A DNA stretch of 64,000 nucleotides from positions 186,001-250,000 of the forward strand of contig NW_001799624.1 of the NCBI RefSeq assembly GCF_000165425.1, written 5' to 3'. The position numbers and the translations under genes are program-made. Of the stretch, positions 45,403 to 58,400 are shown one piece after another (position 1 is the stretch's first letter; the number at the start of each line of letters is the position of its first letter). The notes under the pieces are model-generated. The model was not told the DNA's origin, did not search any database, and saw nothing but the letters and a program-made list of their open reading frames with translations. Origin of the DNA: Paramecium tetraurelia (taxonomy: Eukaryota; Ciliophora; Oligohymenophorea; Peniculida; Parameciidae).

Positions 45403-46760
45403 ATGTTTAAATTAGGTATGATTTAATTGAATCTTTGAGCACCAATATTCTATGGATTTATGCAAATCTATTTACTAAGCATTTTTAGTATTGTAGATGA
45501 TAACCTATTCTAAAGTTAGAATTTAGGAACTTATTATCTGTATTTGATGATAATGCTTACTTTAATATTCTATGGGTTCACTGCTTTCAAGGATGTAAAT
45601 AATAATGATATGATAAGCCAGGATTTGTTACCATAAATGATTATCAATACACAGATAGTTCGAATCCATATTAAAAGAAGAGATAATAATTTCATCCACT
45701 TCCAGGCAATTTTTAATTGAGAACAAAGGAGCAAGTAGCAGAAGAACGAATAGATTTGAAAGTTGTTGAATCAGCTAAAAAGAATCCAAAGTATTGGAAA
45801 TTCGTATTATTATAATAGGAATAAAGAAGATTTTGAAATTGTCTGCGAGGCTTCAATAGATGAATAAAATATCCCTGATAACGAAATACAAAATATTGAG
45901 AATAATGATGCAGATAACGAGAGGACTCCGAAGAAATCTATGACTCCTTCTAAGGGTGTTTCATAATCGGAATGTCCTCATTCAAATAATGTTCCAACCT
46001 CATTAGTGCTTTCATAAGGGAGTACGAAGCCTGACATAAATAATAATAATGCTAACACACAAACTGATCCTCAATCTCACTTTTAATAGGAAATTATAGT
46101 TGAATAAATTGAACATCAATAATCGCCTAAATCTGCGAATAATGATAAGAACATTGATCAAAGTGTTCATCATGGGAATAGCATGTTCATTGAAAAGAGA
46201 TATTGTCCCATCTGCAATCAAGATCAAATCATCAGATCCAAACATTGTCGAAGATGTAATAGATGTGTGGCATTATATGATCATCATTGTCCATGGGTAT
46301 TAATATATATAACTATATTTAAAAGACTAGCAATTGCGTTGGAGAAAGGAATAGATGTGTATTTTATTGGTTTCTACTTTTCTAGATCCAAGAAATCATA
46401 TATGTAATGAGAGAAGTAAGTATTATTGGTCATATTTAGGCTTTTCCACACCTTGACTTCTCTTAATATAGTGGAGCATTTTCAGTATTAGTAGTGATCA
46501 GTCTATTGGTAACAATATCAATGGGGTTGATGGTTCTGAGCTTATTTTTATTTCATTCTTTGTTGACTTGTAAGAATATGACCACTTGGGAATATAAGAG
46601 TTGGAGAAGGATTTCATATCTCAAAGATTTTCCATAATAGTTAGGATCACCCTTTAGCAGTGGATGGAAGCAAAATCTGAGACAGTATTGTAGATTTAGT
46701 GTGCCTAAATTGACTAATTGGGAATATAGTAGTACATAAAATCTGAATTTTATAAAATGA
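45403..46760 (+). CDS. DHHC palmitoyltransferase
   Basis: Introns of 24, 23, 28 and 29 nt leave 417 aa, ATG 45403 to TGA 46758-46760. Two N-terminal membrane helices ([37 protein letters not shown]) are followed by a DPG-like turn (FKDPGFVT). After a long acidic linker comes the catalytic domain: [57 protein letters not shown] is intact. The usual W-V-G-N-C is W-T-S-N-C. The last intron splits the DHHC-CPW block and ends in AAAAG. Then two more helices and [15 protein letters not shown] (the TTxE motif) follow. It transfers palmitate to cysteines of substrate proteins on Golgi or other membranes. The stop overlaps the start of the next gene. Confidence 0.9.
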
Positions 46761-47573
46761 ATAATTAATCATTTAATTAGACATAGTAATAGCATCAATA
46801 TGAAGAAATCGAATAGGCTCTTTAGTTGCAATGTGATTTTGTTGATAAAGTAGTCTCCAATTTAACACTTGTCAATAAAGATTTATTAAACTTTCAATCT
46901 TAACCCCAAGAACAATGGTAGATGGAGAAAAATAATTATCTAAAATAAATTGTAGATTTGAGATCCCACATTGACAAAATCCAATCAGATTACGAGTCTG
47001 AAATAGTTCAAATGAGTGAGAGATTTCAAATTGCAAAGAATAGTAATTATACACTTTCATCATTTAGAATTGTAAGAAGAACATGATATGGCTATTCAAA
47101 TGAAAGATAATTAAATTATCAAATTGCAACAGGAATTGAAATAACTCACTAAATAAAAAGAGGAATTATAATCCTAAATTTAATAATCTAATAGAAAATC
47201 TTCTAATGATCAGACCACTCTAGTCAATAAATTACAATCTGAAAAAGAAAACAATAAACTTAAAGATGAAAATAAAATGCTTAAAATCCAATTGCAATAA
47301 TTGTAAGACCAGAATGCAAAATTAGAAGAAACCATATCAAAAAAACATCAGTCATTTCAAGAGTAACTAAGCATCAAATAAAAAGAAATTAATTAAATGA
47401 AGGAACTTGCTTAAGTCATCTTAGATTAAAGAACATAAATTGAAGATTTCTTTCTGGAATCTTTGCAAAAATTAGAATTAGGGGATGACTTGTAAATTAA
47501 GTCACTGTCTCAAAATGCTAAAATTTAAATATTAAAAGAAATTATTGCTGCTTTTACAAAGAAAAAGCACTGA
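46757..47573 (+). CDS. Coiled-coil protein, possibly BBOF1-like
   Basis: A 25-nt intron leaves 263 aa, ATG 46757 to TGA 47571-47573. Nearly all of it is Gln/Lys/Glu coiled coil (MSERFQIAKNKLQEEHDMAI, NKLQSEKENNKLKDENKMLK). The C-terminal block KELAQVILDQRTQIEDFFLE, SLQKLEL recalls the QRT-x-[IV]-E-x-F-F-L-[ED]-[AS]-L element of basal body-orientation factor 1 (CCDC176). That would fit a ciliary basal-body role, but assignment from one motif is tentative. The ATG shares four bases with the stop of the DHHC gene; the next in-frame ATG is about 75 codons in (MEKNNYLKQIVD). Real start could be either. Confidence 0.55.
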
Positions 47574-47674
47574 ATATTATTTTATATTAAATATTTAAAA
47601 AGAAATTATTACAGAATCAAACAGAAGTTGAATTATTTTCAACAATTAACACAAAATTTTCATTGTTATTATAA

Positions 47675-48018
47675 ATGTAATACAATTAATATGTTTTGAA
47701 TATCCAAGAAGATATTATTAATGACATAAATGATGCTGCCAATAGAATATAAAATAGTGTTGTAAATATTAAAGATGAAATTAACGAATAAGAAAAGTAA
47801 GTGCAACCTCAATTATATTTAGTAAGATTACAAAGTTAGGTGTAGACATAGGTAAAACTGAAAAGAAGCTGAATTTCGTTTAATCAAAATTGCGTGATTT
47901 ACTAAAAACTAATGGTATAATTGGTCAATATGCAATTCTAGAATAAAGTCAGATCTGTACAATTCTAATACTTTTTGGAACTCTTTGTGCTTTGATTTTT
48001 CTCTTGTTTTTTACTTGA
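47675..48018 (+). CDS. Tail-anchored Q-SNARE-like protein
   Basis: Introns of 26 and 27 nt give 96 aa, ATG 47675 to TGA 48016-48018. Heptad-rich SNARE-like helix: IINDINDAANRIQNSVVNIK, DEINEQENKITKLGVDIGKT, EKKLNFVQSKLRDLL, with a Gln at a plausible central layer. It is followed by KTNEQSQICTILILFGTLCA, LIFLLFFT, a C-terminal membrane anchor. SNAREs drive vesicle fusion. The class (Qb or Qc) cannot be fixed and there is no N-terminal regulatory domain, so this is a very short member. A longer upstream exon cannot be excluded. Confidence 0.65.
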
Positions 48019-48134
48019 AATATTGAGTAGTCTTAAAATGTTAAATTAAAATTATCTTAAATCATTTAATCATTTTATTATTGATTAAATAATACTATAA
48101 TTGATTTCTTATTGAAATATACAATATTTTATTA

Positions 48135-49405
<1,271 letters not shown>

Positions 49406-49696
49406 TTATAATATTAATCTCTTTTGTAAATATATATTTTAAATAACATCATGAATGCCTATGATTAAATATTGTCGATTGATCTTATTCATATAGATAA
49501 CATTATTATATTTGAATAATAATGCCTTTATATATTTGTAGATGAGTTTGATTCAACCTCCATTCTGTTGGATAAAATTATTCAACAACATCATAATTTA
49601 AGTACTATTTGTATTTTACATTATCATAAGAAGATTGATTACTACTTTAAAAGCTAACTTTTATAAATGAAAAATAACATACAGAAAAAAAGATAT

Positions 49697-50116
49697 TCAA
49701 AAGTGATATATGATTGAATCATAAATTGGTTATATCAATTTTTTGAGTAATTGTGCACATTCATTATGTAATTTTTCTTCCTCTTTATAATACTTATTGT
49801 TTTTTCTCACAATATTTTAAGATTGGTAGATAATGTATAAAATTATACTGTTATTTATTTTCAGCTATAGCCAAAGAAGTCTTTCTTTACTAATGTTAAT
49901 CAACTTTCTCTGATGATCTTTTGTTTAATCTACAACCCTCCTTAATTGATATAGGTGCAATACCAAAAGCTCATTGACTTAATTTTCAGATCAGCCTTTG
50001 TTACTCCTTTTTCCCAGAGAATTCAAGTAATATCTTCCTTTAATCATTCTTAATTTTTGAATCGCTTTTACATTTTGAAGTTAATATTTGAATTAATATA
50101 ATCTAAATTAATACAT
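49697..50116 (-). CDS. Small helical protein, unknown
   Basis: Minus strand, ATG 50116 (MYQFRLYQFKYQLQNVKAIQ) to TGA 49697-49699; a 27-nt intron leaves 130 aa. It contains KLRMIKGRYYLNSLGKRINE, ELLVLHLYQLRRVVDQTKDH, a possible further intron or a hydrophobic patch, then NKYYKEEEKLHNECAQLLKK. Basic and strongly helical. The VKAIQKLRMIKGRYY run faintly recalls an IQ motif. Function unknown. Confidence 0.5.
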
Positions 50117-50762
50117 CAAAATGTTCAAGATTTTCAATTAATTTTAATTAATATTGATATAATGTTTTATGAAAGCTTCAATATTAATTATATAAAATTC
50201 ATATCCATTTAGTTATATACTTTCTTATTTAATAAGATTTTGCAGTATCCAACTTTAGTATTATGTACTCTATGATTTTTACATTTCATAATTGGTTCTT
50301 TATGAATGGACATTAAAATTTATATTAATTTTTCTTATGTTCTTCGTTTGCAATTTGTTTATCATCAAAATAAAGAGCAGGATTCATCAATACTATTGAT
50401 CTTTATGTCTAAATTATAGTGGTCAATTTCATTGTGATAAATAGAGATAATATCTCCTTAATCTCTATTAATAACCCCTATTAATAAAATCTTTAATTAA
50501 ATTTACACTTATCCTTTATTCCTTATATATTTAATAAGTACTCTTTGCTTATTCATTAAATAAATAATTAATAAATGAAATTGCCTTTACTTTGAATTAG
50601 TTTTAATTTCTAATAAATTAAAAATAATTAAATTATAAATGATAATAATGTAGATGTAGATATAATGGCAATTTCCTCTTCAATTAAACTTGACAAACAC
50701 TAGTAATTTCTAAGTTGTTATCAAATTAAAATTATTTTATATTTAAATCCAATTAAAAAATT
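50117..50762. other. Divergent spacer, no supported gene
   Basis: About 645 bp of very AT-rich DNA between divergent genes, so likely to hold both promoters. It contains GATGTAGATGTAGATATAATGG near 50650 and several TAAT runs but no clear element. Confidence 0.45.
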
Positions 50763-51788
50763 ATGTATAAATTAAATACAATATAGGGCCACTCCTTCTT
50801 TAATTTTTAGACACCAATCAATCACCTTACAAAAAAGAACTTATTTTAATCAGCTAATGAAATTAAACCAAAAAGAAAGAATTCTAATGGTACTCTGAGT
50901 GGAGCATAATCATTGCCAAAAGAATTTTGGTTTAGAGACTATGATAGAAGTATAACTGGTAAGAAATAGAAAAAAGAATAGCATAAAGCAAATAGACATT
51001 AAAATCCTATATATTATATAAGAAATGAATAATAGACACATTTATTAACCTATTAAAATCGGCCATGTACATCAAGTCCATCCAAAAAATGGAAATAATA
51101 TAGGAATATCATTCTAAATAAGAAATCATCATTAAATATGACATCAAATCTAATCAAACAGAAATTTCAAGAGACTCTGCATCTGTTAATTCCATCAAAA
51201 TCTTAATAGTCTCCTAAAAGTGATCGATGTTCTCTTCCATCCTCTAATAAACTAACTAGCAATCTAAATGGGACTATAATTAAGCAATTAAAGAAACTTA
51301 ATCGATTAGAATCTGATAGAACAGAATATATACCAAGTTTATTATCAATTGATAAATAAATTAAAGATAGTAGTATCAGTTAAAGTAATGTTAATAACAA
51401 TTCGTTAATATAAAACAAAGAAATATTTCAAAAACAATTAATAACCAGAAACAGATTTCTAAAGGACTCCTGTAGATTGTATGGTTTAGATTGGCATGTA
51501 AGATCTTCAATAAAAAAACTGGTTTTCTCGGATTCGATTCAATTTTCTGAATCATGTGAAACTAAATGTGATAAAATTGAAAATTCTCCTAAATCAATAG
51601 AGAAATCAAATTATAAACAGAATAATCTACTCAAATTAATAAACAAGTAAAAAGAAAAACAATAAAGTCAAAAGTAAAGATCATGTAGTACATCTCTAAA
51701 AAAGAATAAAAATAAATCTTCTAATAATAGGGTGATAAATGTCTATTTTCCATCTCTTTAGATGATTACTAAACGTAATTTCTCATGA
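50763..51788 (+). CDS. Basic Ser/Asn/Lys-rich protein
   Basis: Uninterrupted 342 codons, ATG 50763 to TGA 51786-51788. Rich in Ser, Asn, Lys and Gln, with many S-P and S-x-x-K sites: KPKRKNSNGTLSGAQSLPKE, SPSKKWKQYRNIILNKKSSL, KSQQSPKSDRCSLPSSNKLT. One more ordered part reads FLKDSCRLYGLDWHVRSSIK. No domain recognised. Likely a disordered, highly basic, probably phosphorylated protein. That such a long frame lacks TGA supports coding; in this code TAA and TAG contribute Gln. Confidence 0.55.
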
Positions 51789-52079
51789 TAAAATTTTTAT
51801 TGATTAAATAATTTAGTTATGAATATTGGTGTTGATAAATATATTCATTAAATATAGTTCTTTTTATTAATTATAGTATTTTTAATTTAATGATCTGTGC
51901 TTTAGAATATTAATTTATAATTAAATATCTTATGATTGTATGAGAAAGATAGTAATGCTATCATAACTTATAGTATTTTGCGTCTTAACTTATATAGATA
52001 TATATTAGATTAATAGTAAATGAATTGCTTAATTTTCTTATAATCAGTCTAACATTTATAATATTAATATAAAATAAAG

Positions 52080-53339
52080 ATGTAAATTCTACGTGTGGAT
52101 GAGTTTAGTGACTTTTTGGAAAAGACACTTAATTTGAAAGCTGATTGTTATTTGGCTTCCTTATTCAAATAATTTGGCCGCTTCTTCAATATAGCAAAAA
52201 GAATGATTGAGTTGCTGATTGAATTAGATAAACATTTTGAATAGGAAAATAGATCGCGCACTTTAATTAATAATGCCATTGCTTTATTGAATCAATTTTT
52301 CATAGAGCATGTATCATTTGTTTAATGGAGTTATTGTGAATAATTTATTGTTTAGGGTAATGAAAGGATTACTTAAATCAGAGCTAATATTCATCCTATA
52401 TTTCATTAATTCGATCAAACAAAGATCAAGAAATCTTTATGTGAAGTGTTGTTGAATCTACAAGAGAAGAATACACAACTATTATAATAGATGACATTAT
52501 TATCCAATGAAGTAAATCTCCATTAAATCATACTCAAATAGAAAGAAGAACAATATAAGGTATTCACATTTATGTTATAATAAGAAATTTAATGATAACA
52601 TTGAATACATCAAACAATACAAACAGACAGAAGATTCTGAATTTAAGAAGTATTTTGCATTATTCATCAAATTATAACCACTTTAATAATCAAGTAAGAT
52701 ACTACATAAGACTTAGAGATTCTGTATGAGTTGTACAAAACCATTTTATTGTGTCTAATCAATTGTTCTAATTTGCTATGCCTCTTAGAAGTTCCAATTG
52801 AGAATTCCAAGATGGTCAAATAAATAGGCAAAAAGAATCTAAAGGGTAACACACATGAAGTGCAATTGCTGATGAAATATAGTCAGATCCTTGTCAATAA
52901 AGAGTAGATTTGGAATACATTGAATAAGTAGCATTACGAGGACTTGGCTGAAACTATTAAATTATTAGAGAAATAGATATTCTACAAATAACCAAATGAC
53001 CCTTTTGTAATACAGTGTAATCTGGGAGAATTAAGATCCATATTGTCAAAAAAGGAAGTATGATCATTATTATACTCTCAGAATCTTATGTATCAATTAT
53101 CCAACTAATTCAAAAAACCAGAAGTGCTGTAGGAGTGGAATACAATGTAACCATTAGGATTAATCACACTATAACAGTTATAGGAAATAGCTGGATAGTT
53201 CTTTGGTCATTTGAGTACTTTTGTGAGAGTCACTTAAGTGTATTAGAATACAAAATAGGAGATATCTAAGTTCTTTGATTAGAACTTTGGATAAATTGTT
53301 TAATTAGAATGTAATGAATTTGATTATTTGATTATTTGA
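52080..53339 (+). CDS. Helical protein, unknown family
   Basis: Introns of 25, 23 and 24 nt give 395 aa, ATG 52080 to TGA 53337-53339. Starts MQILRVDEFSDFLEKTLNLK and continues ADCYLASLFKQFGRFFNIAK, QWSYCEQFIVQGNERITQIR, KILYELYKTILLCLINCSNL, LLCLLEVPIENSKMVKQIG and FKKPEVLQEWNTMQPLGLIT. Rich in long helices with leucine periodicity, like helical-repeat tethering or exocyst-type proteins, but no family is recognised. Frame closure by three short introns makes the model solid; the function is open. Confidence 0.65.
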
Positions 53340-53611
53340 TTAGTTAATATTAATTAATTATCATGCATTGTAATAAGAATAAAACAAAATAAATTAAACT
53401 AGTTAACTATCAACTAGATTCTCATCAATACATCTTAATAACCTTTATACTTGTAGTCATTTTCAACTTACAACTTTAATATTAACAGAAAATGAAAATG
53501 CAATCAAATTCCCTTCATCTACTCATTTAAAATTATTACGAATGATCATAAACTTATGTTGTCATTAATATTTATTTTAAATAAAACTGCAAATCCTTTC
53601 TACCTACAACT

Positions 53612-54150
53612 ATGATGTAAGCTCATCTTCATGTATTCACTAATACCAATCATCATTAGGTCGGATAATCACAACCCCATACCTCAGAGGCTCCAGTCTT
53701 ACAATTCTTGGGTAAATCTAAGAAGCGTAAACGTCGTTCACTTGACACCAACGATTGGATTTCTCTTCACGATTACAAAATTAAAGGCAATTCCCATACC
53801 TAATACCTCATTAGACTTAAAGTTGATAATGTTGTATGGTCTTTCTGGACTAGATATAGCATGTTATCTGAGCTCCATTAAACTCTTGATGAAGTGACCA
53901 AATCCCAATTGCCCACGTTCCCAGTTAAACGACTCTTTGGTAATCTTAACCCAGATTTCATCTCAACCAGAAAAGCATAACTTGATATCTATCTTTAGGT
54001 TTTAAACCAATCTCCTTTATGTAGGCTCTTTTTAGAGATTCCTAAGTCCGTGATTCCAAAGTATTTCAAGACTTCATCAGCAATTCAAAATAAAAAGCCT
54101 TCAAAAAGGCTGACCTTGATTCCCTTCATCAATTTAAATTGGATGTTTGA
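53612..54150 (+). CDS. PX-domain phosphoinositide-binding protein
   Basis: A 20-nt intron (GTATTTCAAGACTTCATCAG) leaves 172 aa, ATG 53612 to TGA 54148-54150. After a basic stretch (LGKSKKRKRRSLDTND) comes a PX fold at about 50-150: WISLHDYKIKGNSHTQYLIR, WSFWTRYSMLSELHQTLDEV, the Pro-rich LPTFPVKRLFGNLNPDFIST, then RKAQLDIYLQVLNQSPLC. The R-Y-S, P-x-x-P-x-K and R-K-x-Q-L-x-x-Y-L positions are those that bind PI3P in PX domains. A short tail follows. It would go to endosomes and could read the lipid pool that the PIKfyve-type kinase in this window consumes; that link is inference. Confidence 0.8.
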
Positions 54151-54174
54151 AATATATATAAAATTAGAGTATTA

Positions 54175-54539
54175 ATGTTTTTATTACTTCTCTTAGCATT
54201 TGTTAATCCCATCCCTATTTCAGATCCAAATCAACCTGCTTTCCTTAATAATCTTGAAAATCAGGAAAGTAAACCTATTTAAACTAAGGAATTATTCTTA
54301 TTGGAAATTGCGGATTATTTTTAAGGAACACCTTTCTATAATTTTCTTGGTAATGTTATATTCCTTATTGATTAGACTTATAAAATAAAGACAATGAAAC
54401 CAAAAGAATAGTGATTGCCACTGCTTTGTCAATTGTTATGATAGTCGTTTTGTGCGTGATTATCTAATTTGTCTTAGATGTAGCCAAACAATCCAACATT
54501 TAATTAAGTGTTGAAAAGAAGTCAAACTAATCTGATTGA
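54175..54539 (+). CDS. Small secretory-pathway type I membrane protein
   Basis: A 26-nt intron leaves 112 aa, ATG 54175 to TGA 54537-54539. Begins with a signal-peptide-like MFLLLLLAFVNPIPISDPNQ, a short polar lumenal part (FLNNLENQESKPIQTKELFL), then one membrane helix (RIVIATALSIVMIVVLCVII) and a Lys/Ser/Gln cytosolic tail. No recognised domain. It starts 24 bp after the PX gene stop. The intact frame, signal and anchor make a real gene likely; role unknown. Confidence 0.6.
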
Positions 54540-55250
54540 TAACTTTTACAACCACAAATGATGGTTGGTTTTAATTATAATTATCTTAAATATACCTCCT
54601 ATTATAATTTTTATAATATTTCAATACAAAATGTTATGAAAAAAAAGTAATATTCTTTAAGGACTATCCAAAATATTATTTAAATACTGTTATTATGGTG
54701 TTTTTAAAGGATAATAAGATTTAAAAATATATACATAATTTGTAATGTAATTCTTCTAGATGAGAGGAACTAATTATTCAATTTTTGTAAAAGTACTAAA
54801 ATCCTTACTCTTTAAATTTATAAGTAACTACTAAAATAAAAAAATTATTAATCATTTAGCTTGGAAATAATAATTAAAATAATATTATTAAAGATTATCA
54901 TAGTAAAAATTATAAAGTTAACTAGTTTATATATTCATAATACTCATTAAAATTTGGTGAAAAATAATCTCTTGCTTTAATCCAAAAAATTGAAGAAGCC
55001 AAAGTCATTATTATTGAATTCCAGAAATTATATTTTGTTTTGTAATTAGGTAATTATTATCATAAAATATGTAATAGGGCCAGATAGATGAAGTCCCCTT
55101 TTTAAATAAAAAGATAATATACATGATTTTGGTGATCAAAGAGTTTAACAAATTAAATAATTGAGAATATGCAGTTATTACGATTAAATGTAATTAGAAT
55201 GTATCTGAATAGATCCATAATATAATAAAATATATAAATATTTAGATAAT
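54540..55250. other. AT-rich spacer, no supported gene
   Basis: About 710 bp between convergent genes. No coding frame, tRNA-like fold or repeat array seen. The last ~20 bp (ATAAATATTTAGATAAT) recur at the 3' end of the TLDc paralogue at 58088. Confidence 0.5.
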
Positions 55251-55560
55251 TCATGCAAATGTCAACATAAATATTTCACATTCTGCTATATTTGGACTTG
55301 ATTAACCAAATAAATGTGTACTCCTATTACCAACTTGATATTAATCATATGAATATGAATGTCCTAAACTAGAACTACCATTTTGAAAGTCTTGCTAGAT
55401 ATAAAAATCATGACCACCACCAAAAGTAGGTCCATATGATTGATTACAATAAATGGCATTACATTTGTTTCCCTCTTTAATTGGAAATATTTATATTTAA
55501 TCTTGAGTCTATGAAAATATAAAAGATGATAACGTATTTTCATATATGTAACCACCCGAA
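55235..55560. repeat. Duplicated TLDc coding segment, copy 1
   Basis: From about 15 bp downstream of the stop codon up to the middle of the TLDc domain, this DNA is closely similar to 58072-58400. Shared runs include ATGCAAATGTCAACATAAAT, CATGACCACCACCAAAAGTA and AACAAGGAGAAAATGCACCA. Points to recent duplication or gene conversion. Confidence 0.75.
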
Positions 55561-57011
55561 CAATTTGCTATCCATTAACAAGGAGAAAATGCACCAAAAA
55601 TATTTCCACTTTTTGATTTAAATATCATTAATAAGTTTGAGAGTTTATCAACAGATTTCCAAAATGCCTAACCATTTAAGTCATTGTTTTCTCCAGAGAA
55701 AATGAAATATTGGTTTTTTACCTTCTTATTTGTTTTAACTTCAATATTTTTCAAAATTTTATTAAAATGATCATCTTTTAATAATTTATTTATCCCAATT
55801 GTCCATTGAATAGTTACAAATGAATAAGCAGATTTTAATTCTTCTAACAAAGCATCATGCTTAAATTAAGTATTCTTTAATTCTTAATCTTTGCTTTATA
55901 ATTATTAATTTGTTTAAGCTAAATTCGATTAAGTATTTTAAATTGATTGATTTAATTCTTTTATTTTCTTTTATAACTAATCCTATAATTATTAATATTA
56001 TTGTTCTTATTCTTTCAATTTGATAGTTAAACTATCAATTTATTCAGTATTTTATATTTTTTAATTTGTTAGTTCCAATTCATTCCTTTTTATTTCAGTT
56101 AATTCTTAATTTAATTATTTTAATTTTTCCGACTGTTCTGTAATTAATTTACCTTATCCTGATATTTATGATTACCAATTGTTAGTTTTATTCTTAAATA
56201 ACTTTTAATATTTTTAATTGTCTTCAGCTAAAATTAATATTTACATTAAATTAGAATTAGATTAAAATGATTAATATTCTTTTTAAAATGTTTAAGATTC
56301 TTCTAAAAATTATGAAAATTTAGCTTCATTTATCTCTTGTTATCAATTTTTATAAAAATTAAAAGAGTCATTAATAATTTGAGTAATATATTCTAACAAT
56401 TTGAATTTTTTAATCATAGACTTTTCATCTAATTAATTCAAATTTGAATCTATTGAATCAATATCATTAATAGTTAATAATTCTTATTAATTATCAATAA
56501 AAACATTGATTATGTTATATTTAGTTAAGATATTCTATTTAATAAGATAATCTAAATTCTATTTTAAATTAGTATAAAATATTGAATCTTCTTAATTTAA
56601 TTTTTCTAATTATTTTTTTTAATTTAAATGTTAATCTTTTTAGCTTAAAATATTTAAAACTTTTAATATTTCTTATTCATCTAATTCATCTATATTTAAA
56701 TTCTTTTAATCATTTTCTATTAATATTATTTATGAATCTAATTTAAATTATGCTTCAAGAGATTAAATTATTTCATTTATTCGATTTTTAACTGAGTGTT
56801 GAAATTCAGAAACTATTTAAACTCCTAAATCAAACTTTGATTATCTATGATTTTTAAAATCTGAATTCATTTTATATTATTATTCTTTATATTGATTCCA
56901 TCTTTTATAAGCTTCTTTTAATGAAACATATTTATTAGGAAATTGTTAAATGCATTCAACACATGCTAATCTATTTTATTATTCACTGTCACATCTACTT
57001 ATATCAACCAT
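55251..57011 (-). CDS. TLDc-domain protein with one internal TGA
   Basis: Minus strand, ATG 57011 (MVDISRCDSEQQNRLACVEC) to TGA 55251-55253: 587 codons in one frame with no intron, but codon 223 is TGA (56343-56345). N-terminal Cys motif C..C, then KYVSLKEAYKRWNQYKEQQY and a very long Gln/Asn/Lys/Ile coiled coil. The C-terminal part is TLDc: LNGQAFWKSVDKLSNLLMIF, KSKSGNIFGAFSPCQWIANC, SGGYIYENTLSSFIFSQTQD, CNAIYCNQSYGPTFGGGHDF, SPNIAECEIFMLTFA. TLDc domains occur in oxidation-resistance proteins and V-ATPase regulators; the enlarged ciliate family is uncharacterised. The internal TGA may make this a pseudogene or two partial proteins, or be a sequence error. Confidence 0.7.
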
Positions 57012-57024
57012 TATTATCTCTTAT

Positions 57025-57702
57025 TCATGTATTTTACAAACTTATTTTAAACTTGGAGTTCTCTATATTATAATTTATGATTACATATTTATCTATTTTT
57101 CCAAATTCTAATTGTATTGAAAATTATTATTTTATTTTTTTTATCTATGAATATATTGATGAGATTTATTAAGAAATTGATATTTAATGAAGGGATTGCT
57201 CAAGTTAATCTAAAAACTATGAAATAGTTTCTGAATTATATGATTAATTAGGAATTTCAAATTGATTATTTCCTTTATAAAGGCTCGATAGAATTGGAAT
57301 GTCTTCTTCCAAATTTATTGAATCCATTTGTTAATCTCTTAATTCTATTTCTTTCTCACCCTCAATAATTTGTTGATTAATATTATTTTACAATTTACTT
57401 ATCACTTCCTTTGTTAGTTAATCATAATCTAAAATAGATTATTAAAGTTATTTTATATTATTCACTCTTACTTAGGTCATGTCCTAAGTTATCTTTTTGG
57501 CTTTACTCTTCATTTCTTTAATCATATCTATGGTGTTATCATACAACACAATTGTGTTTATTCCAATCTTGTCGATTAGACACTAAACACATAAATATTT
57601 ATCATCTTATTTCTCCCTCTGGGATTAAGTAAGATCAATAGCAATAATTTCTATATTTTCATGAATTAAGCATGTTCTTTATACTGTTTCCTAGGTAGAC
57701 AT
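57025..57702 (-). CDS. TLDc-family N-terminal half, TLDc domain missing
   Basis: Minus strand, uninterrupted 226 codons, ATG 57702 to TGA 57025-57027. The start MSTQETVQRTCLIHENIEII, AIDLTQSQREKQDDKYLCVQ, CLI has the C..H / C..C pattern found at the front of ciliate TLDc proteins. It is followed by coiled coil (QQIIEGEKEIELRDQQMDSI, NLEEDIPILSSLYKGNNQFE). It stops without a TLDc domain, and the next TLDc-family gene begins 13 bp later on the same strand. So it is either a truncated paralogue or the 5' part of a longer gene whose joining intron I could not find. Confidence 0.55.
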
Positions 57703-58087
57703 TTAATTTTCTATTAAAAGTTAATTATTTAAATAAAACAAAGAAGAATAACAAGTAAATTTGGTTTAAAATAAGATAATAATTTTATTTTAATTCGATT
57801 AGTCGATTTATTGAATATATTCATCATTATTTAAGATTATATATTGTATAAATTAAGATAATATCTTTACTAATCTTTTTTATAGATCAAGAATGATCTC
57901 ATCTTGAACTATATAATTTATTCAATTTCTCAAATCCAATATTCGCATCTGATCTTTCAAATATAATACAATTTAACGATAAAAGATTGTTAAATATTAT
58001 ATAGATTTAAATTAAAATTTACGAGAAAACTAACAGAACTTTTAATTTGAATGAATAAATAATAGAAAATATAAATATTTAGATAAT
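57703..58087. other. Spacer inside TLDc cluster, no supported gene
   Basis: About 385 bp, AT-rich. The last ~20 bp resemble the 3' flank of the TLDc gene at 55251. No other feature seen. Confidence 0.5.
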
Positions 58088-58400
58088 TCATGCAAATGTC
58101 AACATAAATATTTCACATTCTACTATATTTGGAGTGGATTAACCAAATAAATGTGTACTCTTATTACTAATTTGATACTATTCACATGAATATGAATGTC
58201 CTAAATTTGAGTATCCACCTTGGAAGTCTGAATTAATTTAAATATCATGACCACCACCAAAAGTAGGTCCATATGATTGATAACAATAAATAGCATGTTA
58301 TTTGTTTCCCTCCTTAATTGGAAATATTTATATTTAATCTTGAGTCTATGAAAATATAAAAGATGATTTATTATTATTATCAAAAATGTATCCACCCGAA
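58072..58400. repeat. Duplicated TLDc coding segment, copy 2
   Basis: Counterpart of 55235-55560; see that entry. Differences are mostly single bases, with a few codon-sized changes around the Gly/Ser part. Confidence 0.75.
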
